NCBI RefSeq assembly: GCF_008831285.2
Contig: NC_045138.2
Coordinates: 37,191,115 to 37,255,114 of the forward strand
Length of the DNA: 64,000 bases
Direction: 5' to 3'
DNA from: Nymphaea colorata
Taxonomy: Eukaryota > Streptophyta > Magnoliopsida > Nymphaeales > Nymphaeaceae
Below the pieces are notes generated by a model. That model did no database searches and was not told the origin of the DNA. It was given only the letters and a program-made list of their open reading frames with translations. This document shows positions 24,455 to 36,586 of the stretch, one piece after another. Within the stretch, counting starts at the first letter, position 1; every line of letters starts with the position of its first letter. The position numbers and the translations under genes were made by a program.

Positions 24455-24523
24455 GTTTCAAATGTAGAAACTATTGAATACAACATTAGCTTCACCATAT
24501 GGGATCTGGGTGGCCTGGACAAG
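24455..24523 (+). pseudogene. Decayed exon of an ADP-ribosylation factor (ARF) GTPase
   Basis: Between a TTTGCAG acceptor and a GTTTCT donor-like site, the translation contains NVETIEY-NISFTIWDLGG-LDK. This is the switch 2 / WDxGGQDK region of ARF-family small GTPases, bounded at the exon edges known for plant ARF genes. It carries a one-base insertion near the start (frameshift), lacks the Lys codon expected before NISF, and has Leu in place of the catalytic Gln of GGQDK. No other ARF exon lies nearby. It is a captured or duplicated gene fragment, not a gene. Confidence 0.8.
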
Positions 24524-25039
24524 GTTTCTGATAATCTATACACTATCCTGTAACTAACAGTTCTGCTATTTGTTATGATTAGCATACTGACTGATGTACC
24601 CTGTGACTATTTTTTGATCTTTTCTAAACAAAGATACTTTGATTTTCTGCAGAATTTTCAACCATCATGTCTCTTGTTCTACAAATGATCTTATTCTTCT
24701 ACTGCTATTGCTTCTTCTTCTTAATGTGTTGTTGCTTATTTTTTATTCTAATAATGAAATTAGGGACTCTGCAGTATGAATTTATAAAATATTTATAAAA
24801 TTTTGGCATGACCTGCAGATTTCATGTTTAGAATGATGTTATTCCATATTTTAGATGCGAGTGCGTGCTTTGTACAATTGAAAGGTAAAGGTCAGTCCCT
24901 AACTATAGGCAGAGCAAAAGCTAAGCTGAATTTATGAATGTGGTGCAAATTTTTCTTGGATTTAAAATTCTTCTACACACACATTCACCCCTTTGCTGAC
25001 TTAGGATATACACTAAATTTGATTGTCTCAGGTAATGTT

Positions 25040-25671
25040 GATAATAATGAAACTGCACAGCAATATCGAAGCTGGTGTGATACTGCATGTTGCTCAAGCT
25101 TTTATCAACAAGAACTATCACACAACAGTAGTATGCCAAGGTAAATTTTTAATTTTTTATTTGAAACATAGTTACAAATAACATTTCGGAGTTTTAAACA
25201 GTGAGGTGAGGTTTTTCTCGGATAAAATACGGCGAGCTTGATAATTGAGAAAAAAATGGTACATTTTTAAAAATTTTAAAAAACTAAAAATGAGAGGAAA
25301 ATAAGGTAAATGAGAAAGTAATAATACAAACATCAAAAGATAAGTAGATTTGCAACAAATACAAAGTAAAAAAATGAAAAAAAAACTGTTTCACATTTAA
25401 AAAATGAAGAAAATGCGAAAGAACGTGTTTTTTTATTTTTTATTTTTAAAATGCATTTTTTAAAGTTTTAAATGGTCATTTAATTTATCGTCCTTTTTTT
25501 GTATTTAAAAAAAAAACTTGTTTTCTGTAACTAAGATTTGAATACTATACAAAGTGGGTTACCAGAGACTGGTTCTGTGGATAATTTTTACTTTTTTTTT
25601 TGGGGTGACTTCACAGACTACAACAAAGCCTGAGGGATGCTATTGCAGTATGAGATAAGATTTCTATGTCC
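25040..25671 (+). pseudogene. CCT3: Two decayed exons of chaperonin CCT subunit gamma (CCT3)
   Basis: The first exon piece (about 25040-25140) reads AGVILHVAQAFINKNYHTTVVCQ and ends at a GT donor. The second (25617-25671, after TTCACAG) reads YNKA, a shift, then DAIAV, a stop, and DKISMS. Together they match the segment of CCT gamma that runs LHVAEAFIDKNYHPTVICR then AYNKALEDAIAV. The split falls after the first base of the Ala codon, as in a real intron, so this is a copy of genomic DNA and not of mRNA. The frameshift, the in-frame TGA and the absence of all other exons show that it is non-functional. MITE copy B sits in its intron. Confidence 0.8.
25167..25535. mobile_element. MITE family copy B, with imperfect 8-bp target duplication
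   Basis: It opens CATAGTTACAAA and closes TTTCTGTAACTAAG, the same imperfect terminal repeats as copy A at 13151-13499, and the interiors align. It is bordered by ATTTGAAA (25159-25166) and ATTTGAAT (25536-25543), which match at 7 of 8 positions. This suggests an 8-bp target duplication and hence hAT-type transposition. It lies inside the intron of the CCT3 fragment. No coding capacity. Confidence 0.82.
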
Positions 25672-28600
25672 GTCTTGTTTATGATCATAAGATCCTCAAG
25701 TACTTACTTGTGTTTATTGCTAAATGAAACTAGTAGCTTTAAGTGTACGGACCAATATTAATTAGTGCCACTTAATAATTACAGCCTTTGAAGTTAACTA
25801 AAAAAAAAAAAGAACTTAAGTTGAAAAAAATAATTAACCCTCTTCAAGAACTGGACCTGACTTTGGAAAGAAAAGTGTTGGAGAAGTAACAAAATAACTT
25901 AGTCAAATGGTTGGTAGGTCTTTGATTTTGGATTTTCCTTTTTTTGGCTGCACTAAATCCGAATTGCTCTGCAATATGTAGTAGGTCTTGGTGTGACCCC
26001 TTGTAGAAGATTTTGAATGTATATTTGGATTTAGATACTTGTAGGTTCTTAAAAAAACGTTTGAATTTAAACATAAAATATTTTTGGAACCACATATAAA
26101 TTAACTAGATTTTTTTTTGGGTGATTAAAAGGAATATTTTATCATATTGCTGAAATCGTCGCACTAGGCTAGGCGCCTCCAAATTTTTAGTTCCGCCCGT
26201 TAAAGACGATGAAAACTAAAAGTGAGATCTCTCCGATAATCACAAGAATTGCACTTAATGCTTTCGAGTTACTCAAAGATTCCAATCGATCACGGTGACT
26301 CGCTTTATTATGTTATGACGCAGTGCAATATTCATGGCTTCCAAGCTCATTTGCCAAGAAAGGGTTCTCAATTCGCTTGATGCTTGCAATAATTATAATT
26401 TCGCTTAATAATCAAGTTACCAGTGGCCAGCATGATTGCGCGTTGTTCTTTTCTTTTGAGGTTGCAGTCTATTACATGATTATCTATTTTATTTTATCTT
26501 ATTATATGAAATTGAGCATATATAATGGCGCATGCATTTCCTGTCTCAATATGCATCTTCTAACTATAAGCTTTTTCAGGCCAAGGTTGATTGCTGTCCC
26601 TTTTTCCTCCCTCATCACTTCACAAAATAAAAGTGCATAAAACCCCACTCAGTCTTCAAGACAGTGTTGCTGCGAATGCGAGTTTTTATATATATATTTC
26701 TTCTTTTTTCTTTTACTTTTTGAATTGATTTAAAATGTTTTACATTATTTTCAAATTAAAAAAAAAAGCTTCGCTTCCTATTTGCTGTCTGACTTTTAAA
26801 TACAATCGAATCCCAGCTGCATTATGACATGCTAAGAATACATTTTAAAAAGTCTGGATATTGAATACATGATGTTTATTCAAAATTAAATCCAAACTTC
26901 AATCCGAACAAAGTTAAATACTTATTTAGGACTGAGCATGAATCCTGTTGGATGTCATTTCTTAAATCTCAATCTGATCACATTTCTTTTTTAAGCAATT
27001 TAGTTGGACATCCGATTCAGGTCCTATAAGCATGGGGTTTTAAAGAGTCACGACCTAAGTAGCTTCGAGATGAAAAAAATCTCCATTTGCCTGTTCAAAA
27101 ACTACAAAATGCATTTGACAATAGAATATTGGCATTTGAAGAATGTGTCATAATACATCCAATGGCGGCCTCCATTTGCCTGTTCAAAAAAACAAAATGC
27201 ATTTGACTATATATATAGACATTGGAAGCCATGTTTTAGAATATATATATAGTTGCGGCATGCCATGTGTCACAGGCATCCTTAGTTAAAGGAATTCATC
27301 AACAATGATGATGACTTTTTGGTTAACATGTGATTTTGGTATAGGGTTGTGACTCTACAATGCAGTTTGGCAATAGCAACAAATATTCTTATTGTTTATA
27401 AATTCACTTATATTATAGTTTTTTTGTGAATTTGCTTCGTTTTTTTTAAAAGTTAAATTCGTAAAATATTAACAATGCATTACCATACCAGACGCCCCTA
27501 TGGGCACATTTGTCAACAATTCTGCAGAGCGTCAGGGACATTTGCTTGCAGCCGCGTGTCCCTATTGATAGCCCAAAAGTAGGGAAAAATCTACATGATC
27601 AATTAGGTTTTGCACATGCTTTCATTTGTCTTCTGTTTTGTTGCCATGTGGGGTAAATTCCTGAATACCAACAAAAAAAAAAAGAATCATTTTTTTCTTA
27701 ACTTCAATGATTCTTGTTGTTTGTAACTTAAAAGACGTTAAATTCATTCATCCTAACCTGTTGAGCAAGAGCCGAATCTGCTCCCTTTATTGTTACTCTC
27801 AAATTTAAAAATATCTTTTACGTCGGCTTCGAAGTTAGTTTCATCAACTTCTCTCAAGGATTTGGCAAGATGGGTGTGTCAATTATCTATAAACTGGGAT
27901 GAGTTATTAAAAACTAATATTGAATCAAAATACAGAAAAACAACAGTGAAACTAAGCATGATTCGAAATTTTACGTCGGCAACCTCGTGAGCAAAACTAA
28001 TATTTTCAAGTTAGGTGCAAATGGCATTTATGTATAGGCAGGCAAAGAGAAGTGGGTACTTGGATATCTATATTCTCATGTCACTTTCTAGGACAAGTAA
28101 AGCGCATGCATCCACTTGATAGGTGATCATATAATCTATCAAATCCATTTTTTAAAAATTCTACACAATTTTTGTCTGAAGGTATAGCATAATTAATTCA
28201 GTTGGGGGGCAAGTTGGGGGGCAACAAGAGTCTGGTGGTCCATTTCCTTTTTGCGGGTACTACTTCTTTGTATTGTAAACTCTATTTTTGAGTTGAAGGG
28301 AGTAATAGTAAGTTTCTAAACCGAGAATAATGAAAATGAGCTTCAACCTCTTTAGAATAGTTAGGTTCCCTCCCACTCACTTGAAAAATCTACAATTTTT
28401 TGTACATCATTTGGTGATAAACAGTAACATTGATTGCAAATGAGTTATGCTTTTGTTGTAAATGCAATTTTAGACATGCACTAATTAGATTGTCACGTTT
28501 GGTCATAAAGCCAAATGTCCACTTCTCATCCACATGAACTCACCGACCCAATCCTTTGATCCACAAAATATGAATGTTGACTATTTCCCAAAATGGTTTG

Positions 28601-29080
28601 CGGCCTCACCAGCCACGTTTTTAACTCGCAGTCGCAGACTTTAGATGGTAAAACCCCATAGCTAGTACTTGTGCTTTGGAGGCCTAAAACATACTCAAAA
28701 TTAGACGCTGTCAACGGTTGAGGTATTGTCTTGGCCTTAATTATGCGTTCAAGTTCAAGTTAAAGGTTTCAAGTCTAATTCTCTAGTCAAGAAGGTAGGA
28801 TTCCTATCTTTATCTTGGCAATTAACTTTTCTATTCATTTTCTAATTTAAATAAGGTTTAACTAATTTTATCCATAATGTAATTTTAGAATATGATTTCC
28901 TTTCATTGAAAGGAAAAGAGAACCAGAATCTTGGTGGCAAATTTATCCTATGACTCTTAATACCTAAAATTTATCGTAAAAAGCACGTTAAATATTGTTA
29001 TATTAAACAAGAGACTGAATAGCATTTTAAAATTATAAAACGTACTTTACACTTTACGGAACGATGGCTTTCATTATACG
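25672..29080. other. Gene-poor region
   Basis: AT-rich DNA with short frames only. Two 38-40-bp direct repeats (starting CTCCATTTGCCTGTTC) occur at 27081-27119 and 27170-27207. A (TA)n-like patch lies near 27210-27250. I saw no further exons of ARF GTPase or CCT3. Confidence 0.6.
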
Positions 29081-29088
29081 TATGTGTG

Positions 29089-29143
29089 TATAAAGGTATA
29101 TGTACGTAGATCCCGATGTGAGTCTTCTTCTTCCATCTATAAA
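29089..29143 (+). promoter_or_regulatory. Candidate TATA boxes upstream of the 29268 gene
   Basis: TATAAA occurs at 29089-29094 and at 29138-29143, which would give leaders of roughly 150 or 100 bases. The sequence switches here from AT-rich to pyrimidine-rich, as in a plant leader. I favour the second, which sits just before the CT-rich block, but cannot decide. Confidence 0.5.
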
Positions 29144-29267
29144 GCCACGATCGGAGGCGGATTCGCCATTCTCCATCTCTCCTTCTCATCTTCATCTTCT
29201 TCCTCTGACCGGGAGCGGAAACAGAAGGGAGGAAACAAATAAAGAAGGAAGGTGATTCATTCTTTGG

Positions 29268-29867
29268 ATGGCAAGAAGCAGCAGCAACAAATACGCAGCG
29301 ATCAATTTCAACGAGATATACGGCAATAAATCCTCCCTCGCCTCTGCGTCTCCTTCCGCCAACGGTTCCCACCCTCCCCTCGCCTCCGCCAGGCCCCGAT
29401 TCCAACCCAATGGCGGCATGCTCGTCTTAACCAGACCCTCCAAGCCAAAGCCCCAACCTTCCACCGTCTCCGATTTCCACCACCAACCCTCCCACCAAGC
29501 CCCCGCTACCGTTTCCCCCCAAATCCCACCGGAACAGCCCCGAGACCAGCCTACCCACGATCCGGTTCCTGCGATCCAGCCGGCGTCGAAACCGGATCGC
29601 TTCGTCCCTCCACACCTGCGCCCGGGGTTCACCGGAGAAGGGTGCAAGGCTTCTGAAGGTGGGCAGGGCCATTTCCGGGAGGGGGTGCGCCCCAAGTCTG
29701 GAGGATCTGTTGAGTCTCGTGGACGGGCGGAGTTCGATGGCGCTGAGAGGCCACGCCCGGGTTCGGGCGGAAACCGTATGAATTCTAATGGGTTCTATCC
29801 TTCCTCCCCGTTTTATGATCACAGGGCAAAGAAGAATCAACACAACCCTCAAAATATAGTCGGTTGA
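29268..29867 (+). CDS. Disordered, proline-rich plant protein, single exon, 199 aa
   Basis: The frame begins at ATG 29268 after a pyrimidine-rich leader with TATAAA upstream, and ends with TGA at 29865-29867. It is GC-rich in contrast to its flanks, as expected for a real exon. The N-terminus reads SNKYAAINFNEIYG, the middle is Pro/Ser/Gln-rich, DRFVPPHLRPGF lies at about 108-119, and the end is Gly/Arg-rich. I see no enzyme motif, signal peptide or membrane segment. The composition and the short ordered blocks resemble small plant proteins of unknown function, some linked to RNA binding. That is an impression and not a family call. No second exon is needed, but one cannot be excluded. The DNA after it (to about 30200) is probably its 3' untranslated region. 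Confidence 0.68.
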   Translation: MARSSSNKYAAINFNEIYGNKSSLASASPSANGSHPPLASARPRFQPNGGMLVLTRPSKPKPQPSTVSDFHHQPSHQAPATVSPQIPPEQPRDQPTHDPVPAIQPASKPDRFVPPHLRPGFTGEGCKASEGGQGHFREGVRPKSGGSVESRGRAEFDGAERPRPGSGGNRMNSNGFYPSSPFYDHRAKKNQHNPQNIVG

Positions 29868-32095
29868 TTTGGGAGGTACAACACCCAAAGCTTCCTTTAT
29901 CTGCCTGCGATCCTCTCCTTTAGGATTTGGTCTCCTTATTGTTCTGGTGTAGAAGAAAGGATTTTCTGTCGTTCTTGTTATCTTTCCCTGTTGTAGAGGG
30001 ATGTGATGTCTGGTTTATTATGGAGAAGAACTGCTCTAGCTTGATTGTGCTGCTTTAGTTTGTGTTGTTGTTGTAAGGTGGATTCTGAAGGAGTCTTGAG
30101 GCGAGATTGTTATATGTACTGTAATTGCCATCGTAGAAAGATGTTTTCCTTCATGGATAAAAGTTGGGATTTAGTGACTTCTCTTGATGTTATTACTTTT
30201 GCTAACTGATGTTCCTGTTTCTTTTCCTATTTCTCTGCACAAAATTTTTGTTATATCATTAATTTCCTTCGCCCGTTTCTATTCATGGGGAGGCGATCTT
30301 AATCTTTTCGGGAGATGTTGATCATTTCCGGGCGGTGGAGATGGCATCTAAGGTTGGTATGCAAATGTTTGGTGATTTAGGTAGACAGTACAGTAGTACG
30401 AGCAATTATCAAAGATAAAAAGGTGTTTGGTGATTTGGGTGGATATAAAAATAATCAAACCCATTATGTCCTCTGTTTGGCGTCTAGCGATAGGTGGTAT
30501 ACTGATATGTGGTTCGAAACCGGGGGATCAGAATTATCATCCTAGGGGCTCTAAGGTTGTTCCTTATCGATCATCAACAGTAGTATTCTAATTTGTCAAA
30601 TCATACACTGTTTTGCTATAGATATTGGATGTTGACTTGGCTTTCATTTGCCTGAAATCCATTGAATTGGGTTATTTTGGTGGGATCTCTTTCGTTTCTT
30701 TTGTATTTTTTTTTATTCCATGGTTGCTTTTGTTCTTGGGACAGACTCAACTTATTTGGTATTTTTCAACTACGTTGCTGTCACATTCCTAATGGTGCGC
30801 TAGTGGCCATCTGTTTATGTTGACATAAAGGCGACCTTTCTAGCCAACACAAGAAGAACTGTGTTGCTGACTGTACTGTAGTCTCTATGTTCATGACAAC
30901 AACTTTGATTAATCGCTTTGCATCTTTGGAATGGCCTTTCAATTGAATCTCACCCTTTCTTCTCAACATCGAATATGGTTGATGTCATCCTATTTTTATC
31001 AGGTCGATGCCATGTATGCATTCGTGTCAACTAGTGTTCTTTCTTTCAAATATAACCTGTTTCTTTCCATTACGGACGGAGGCACCTGACCAATCTCATG
31101 TCCGTAGCTTTTCGTTTCTTCATCTACTGCGACATATGATTACTGACAATGATGGGAATAGCCATGCTGTGGTGATAATGGTGCAAAAATAACGTCTTAG
31201 CTATCGGCTGGTAATGAGAAAGAAGAGATCCATCAAAATGTTATGTCACGTTTAAACCAGTACTCACTACTCCATACAAATCTAAATGTCCCTTATCTAT
31301 AGAAAAGATCAGTCCACTTCCAGGACCATAAGTATGAAGCTCAGCATCTCTATTGCAGACATAGTTATCCTCTATTCTGGCACTTTGGTGACCCTTGCCC
31401 TCCTCGGATTACTTCTGTAGCATGGATTTCCTTAAACGAAAACGTTTAATTTCTGGTAAAAAATTGTTGTGGAATCCGACTCAATTGAACGTGTCAGTCT
31501 AATTATTCTTCTCTACAAATGCCTGTATATGTCATTGTTTCTTGTCAGCGAGACTCAGTTTAGTTCGATGAGTGCGAATAACTAGTTGTTGCCATCGATG
31601 CTATTCCTCTTCTTGTTTAGTGCGATGCTCCACATTCCATATGTTGCGGTCAAATCTTGAAAAGCTAAGTTAGCCCTGAGTTGATCTTCTCTTGTGTAGC
31701 TGGCCAAGCGTGTTCTTATTTCACACAGTGGCTGGATGTGGTGATGTGATGGATTGATTCTGTTTCCTACTTTAATCTTGGCTCCTGAAGTTTCTGGCTG
31801 TGTAGTAGGTCTACGTTTTTTTTTTCTTTTAATAAATGTCCAACTGTGTAAAATGTAGCTGGATGCAGGTCTTCAAAGCTGTACTATGAATAAGAAATAA
31901 TGAAAATTAAAATGTTGACAGCTGGCTAATAAAATCCGCGTCATGATCCCTTTTATACTCAATTTTTTTTTTTACCAAGAAAAACATAAAACGCCGGGAA
32001 GCACTTCCGGAGTAAGAGTGTCTCTCTCTGTCCACCATGTTACTTGTTAAGTAATTAAGAAAAGAATGATGATTTGATTTGAAAACTGCAGAATC
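29868..32095. other. Intergenic, no gene seen
   Basis: Begins with the likely 3' untranslated region of the gene ending at 29867 and runs to the 3' end of the DUF1685 gene. Only short frames without features are present. Confidence 0.6.
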
Positions 32096-33141
32096 TTAAT
32101 AGCCTTCTTTTACGGCTGTAGCCACACTTTTTGCCCAGACTTTGAGATGGGCCTTCATGTGGGGCTCCGACCTTGGTGGCGGTGGAATCCTCAGCGGTAA
32201 CAACTCCCTTCTCTGAACCAGCCATGCCTCTGAGAGGTATGGCCTTCTGACGTTCTCCGTATCCTCTGGTTCTTGGCAGAATCTCCTCCTTAGCCCTGGT
32301 ATCACGGTCGCCATGTCCGGAGTGGCGTTCTGCTCGTCGAACACGAAGCCGAGGTCCGCAAACCCCTTCACTTCCTCAAACTCCAGATCGCTCAAGCTCT
32401 TGATTCTTCGGTGCCTTCTTCCAGCAACCGGCTCACTTCTGGAGAATTGGCGTGTTTTGGACTGCTTCGGCCGAGGAATGCCTCCTGGTAACTGAGATTC
32501 ATAAAAACAGAATAATCTTGTCTCAAGCGAATTTGACCAAAATATGAAAATCTTGGCATGTGTTGCTCGATCAAGTCTCTCACAATTCTCCTCTCTGAAT
32601 TTTCTTAAAATGACCTTAATGGAGCAGAGTTTGCACCAGTAAGAGAGAACCTGTACTGATGAACTCCATTTTTAACAATGATCAGGAGTTACAAATGAAC
32701 ACATCCGATTTCGAAGTTAGTGCTTGTTACCTTCATGGATGAACAGCCCCGATTCTCGAGCTTTGGTGGAAGATAATGTTTCAGCTTGTCTGGTGCAGCG
32801 TCTCCTCCATGACTTCTATCCTTCTCTCCAACGAGGGGCGGCAGCGAAGGGCTTCTTAATAGACATGGACGGCGAAGGATTGCCTCCGGAGTGCCTTCTA
32901 GGTTGCCATGAATGTTGGCACCGCCTACTTCTTCAGATGCCTGATTTGCATTGGCCTCAGTCGAATTCAGCATCGCAGCGGCTCTGGAAGGACACGACAA
33001 AACACCGGCTGAGGAAGGGACGACGACTAGTTTCAGTGCATTTTTGTAGAACCATTGCTCGTCTAAGCACTCTATGACAGGGAGGTCGATTCCCTCTTCT
33101 CTCGATTCTGAATTTAACAGACCTTCTTCTACTCCTTCCAT
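32096..33141 (-). CDS. DUF1685 family protein, 2 exons, 268 aa
   Basis: Exon 1 is 33141-32731 (137 codons) and exon 2 is 32491-32096 (131 codons plus TAA). The intron is GTAACA...CTCAG in phase 0. Exon 2 carries the DUF1685 hallmark: a basic stretch (RRHRRIKSLSD), then LEFEEVKGFADLGFVFDE, followed by a loop with IPGLRR and a C-terminal part ending HLKVWAKSVATAVKEGY. Exon 1 is acidic, serine-rich and likely disordered. It contains an EEGIDLPVIECLDEQWFYKNALK segment (residues 16-38) like the N-terminus of family members. The family is plant-specific and its function is unknown. No signal or membrane segment is visible. A (GA)n tract lies 32-63 bp upstream of the start, that is, a CT-rich leader on the gene's strand. 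The family call is good; a role is not implied. Confidence 0.87.
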
Positions 33142-33169
33142 GCTATCATCTTCTGCTCACACGGAGAAA

Positions 33170-33172
<3 letters not shown>

Positions 33173-33204
<32 letters not shown>
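33173..33204. repeat. (GA)n microsatellite in the DUF1685 leader
   Basis: About 32 bases of perfect AG repeat, which reads as (CT)n on the strand of the DUF1685 gene and falls in its probable 5' leader or core promoter. CT/GA repeats are common around plant transcription starts. Confidence 0.9.
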
Positions 33205-33206
<2 letters not shown>

Positions 33207-36200
33207 GCTATAATCAATCTGATGTCACAGGATCTGCTTAAAATTTGCTTATACTTTATATTATCATGATAAATTCTGCTGATTTATGATAGCTGGTATT
33301 CGAAATGTTATTGGTCATCTTCGTGGGGGAGTTGATGATGCAGAGTCTCTGACTATTCAAATGACATGAAAGCCTGGATTCTAGAGGAAGGACATGATTA
33401 AGCAAGCGGCTAGAGTCTAGATTTTAGATGTCTGCTTTGCGCTCTGACTATAATAATAGGAATATTTTTTTCTTATAGTAATGCGTTAATGGCAAAATCG
33501 AGTTGTAAAATGAGCGCAATGAATTGTCTATTGTCATAATCAAATGAAAAATGAGGCAACTTCATTGGGCATTAAGTAGTTGGAAAAAAGCATACAACCT
33601 TGCCTTAGCTTTGTCACATGTCTTGTCTTCCATGTTTCATGAGCCGACTCTGAGCATATTTAAAGCCATTCGATCAAGTGACCAAATGAGCAAAACAATT
33701 TATATAACTTAAGTACAAGCTGTAACACAACATCAAAAGACCATGTACAGAAGCTAGTTTTTTAATCCTGTCCACTATGGGGGGAGTCTCTCCTCACAGG
33801 CCATGTACAGAAACCAGTTTGTTCTCGCCGGAGTTTTGGTACTCAAGACGCATTTCCTCCACTTCTCCTGCGTCTCTCCTCCTCTTCCCTTGAAAAATTT
33901 CTCTTGCCTTACCGCTTGTTTGGTTGGAAGGAAAGGGAGGAAGCTGTTTGTTTCACTTTCTCACACTCCATTGTAGCACATCAGGTTGGTCAGTGAACCT
34001 GAGATTTTGCATCTGCCGTCTTGTTTCCCACATATCAGTATCATCGTTAAGCGGAACAACCATCTTGTAGGCTTTTGAAAGGGCATTTGATTACTCTGGA
34101 TTTGAAACCCATGAATCTGATGTGGATCTGATATGGCGTGCTTTCGCTGATGCGACAAAAGATTCTATGGTTCATCAAACTGAAGATCCATGCCTAAAAT
34201 CATTACTTTACTTTTTTGCATTGAAAAAACATCATTTAAGATCGAAGGGAGGAGGGTATGATCTTTAAATTAATGGTTCGATATCAAATCTGAGACTATC
34301 AATCACACGCTAAGGGGTAGGTTGATCTCAAATACGAGGATCTTAAATCGGTGACTATCAATCCATGTCTAGGAGAACACGCCCTCTCCATTGATCACTC
34401 ATATATGGATTCTGTCTCCTCGTCTCACCTGTCATTCTGTGTTGCCTTTAATCAATTCCCACCCATCAAGACCCTGCCAAAGATTCCTCCATAGACACAA
34501 ACCTCTCCCCTCCTGCCCATGTACGTTACATCCATTTACACCACTAAATCAAGTGCAATAATTGTCTTTTGACTTAGAGCACACGAAGAACTTGAGAAAA
34601 AAACACAATTCGATTTTTGTGTATGGCTATATGTAGGCTTTAGGAGGATTTCTAGATGAAACGAATATTCTATTCTTATTGAAGAGAAATAAAATAGAAT
34701 ATTTTACAAAAACATGCTAACTTTTGAAAAATAACAAAACTACCTTCATATGTCATATAATTTTCACAATTAGGTGCGTTAGGAACGGAAAAGGTGATTG
34801 GCTGACGCTTTCACAAAGTTGTGTATGCTTTTCCTTATGTAAATAAGGTGCTCATTTGTAAGATTTTCATCCATGTCGTTAGTTTTGAAACTGCCACCTT
34901 GGGCACTGCAGATACAGCAGACAGGAGACTTTTGCACCTTCTCAGATCCAAGACTAACATTGCACACAACATTTGTTTGATGAAAGCTTTTCGATTTAAT
35001 GGTCATCTTGGTTGATCTTTAGATTCCCTCCAAATACCTTGACCAGAAAACTTTTCCCCCATGGCCTATGCAAATTCAAAGGGAAAACCCAGTCGTAACT
35101 CCTCAACTCCATGTTGAATTACTAATAAGTTTTCCACTAAATAATCTGCAGGGGGCATGCCCTTGAGGATTATTTCAAGAAACCTGCTACAAAATACTCA
35201 AAAGTTGAAGCTAAATTTGCTGCATTAATGCTCATTTAATGGCCTAAAGGAACCTTTCCATAATCCAGAAGAAAAGCTCAGCTTTTGTCTTGGCCTAATC
35301 TGTACATTCAATCCTTAACCCGTATTAAATAAAGCCTTAATGAGACGTACATATTCAACAAGACATCTACTCTACTCCGCGGACGATCTCATCTGCAAGC
35401 TCTGGTCTACTAGAACATGATAGCCGAACTTGAAATACTGAAAAACACTTTTGTGCTTCTGCTCAGAGCACTTGGTCATATAGCACTATCACACATTCAC
35501 ATGCACACACACACACACGAGCCAGGTGCGCGGCCACATGTGTATGTCTGTGCGTGAGTGCATAAACCAGCATTACATCCTGTTTTGTCCTCTTTCACCC
35601 TCTCAACTCTGAAAACCTCATTGCAGTAAAGCTAAAGCAAAGATGAAGCAAGGTCTTATACATGTTGGCTGCAGCATTGGCAACATTAGTTGCACCCAGC
35701 TGCCCAGCAACCACTTTACATGGACTTGCCCACATGCTGTACCCTTAAAGGGCCACATAAACACCTTCAAAGGTTCAAACTTCTTTTCATGAGTAAGAAC
35801 TTCCCATATTTAAAATGCCAAAGCACAAGCCTGGTCAACCATACCATATAAGGGCAGGCACAAAAGGGAACTGGGTCTGGCCCACTAGATGTACCCAGAA
35901 GGTTCCAAAAAAAAAAAAACTTGTGCTGCAATCTTGCTAGTAGAACCTAAAAGCCTTTGCACTGTCTAGGCCTGCAGATCATACCCAAGACGGTGCCCCT
36001 TCAGTTAACAACTCAACCCTCTATCAACAGGTGATCGGAAAAGCTCTAGCCTAAACCTATTGCTATCTCAGGTCTGATTGAAATCACAGAAATTCTGAAC
36101 AAAGAACAGCAAAAGAAGGCTTAAGGCACATAAAACAGAAAAGAAGCTGAACCAAGAACCAGAAACAAGAGATTTGTTAATTAATTGATTCATGATAAGG

Positions 36201-36586
36201 GCACCTTAGGTACTGTATATTCATGGCAGCAGGCTAACAGTGTAAGGAGAGTAGAAAGCATAAGAATAAGAGCCCACAAAAACCAAATTGAATTTCACAG
36301 TTATAAAAAGAGTGCGATTACAGAGCTCAGGAAGCTTTATCCATAACTGTTCCCATCTTATCATGCAGTCTTGAAACAATACAGAATCAACTGAGCTATT
36401 ATTGCAATATGAATGTGGAGGCGTTAGACTGAGCAGCAACATCATGATACCAAGTTGAGGCAGAGGCGCAGAAATGTGACATGAGCCAAATCTCATGCCA
36501 GTACATGAATATTAGACTTCCAAGCATTGGACTCTGTAGAACATGTAGTTGGGCAGGAATCTTCACTGTTATTTGTTCAATTACTT
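33205..36586. other. Intergenic between two divergent-end genes, no gene seen
   Basis: Upstream DNA of the DUF1685 gene and the 3' side of the DUF3082 gene. There are short frames only, a (CA)n run near 35505-35518, and a 17-bp direct repeat around CCATGTACAGAA near 33743 and 33801. Confidence 0.6.

Noticed and set aside
30511-30530. GGTTCGAAACC, resembling a tRNA T-arm
   Set aside because: The neighbouring bases cannot form the T stem, acceptor stem or anticodon arm of a tRNA.
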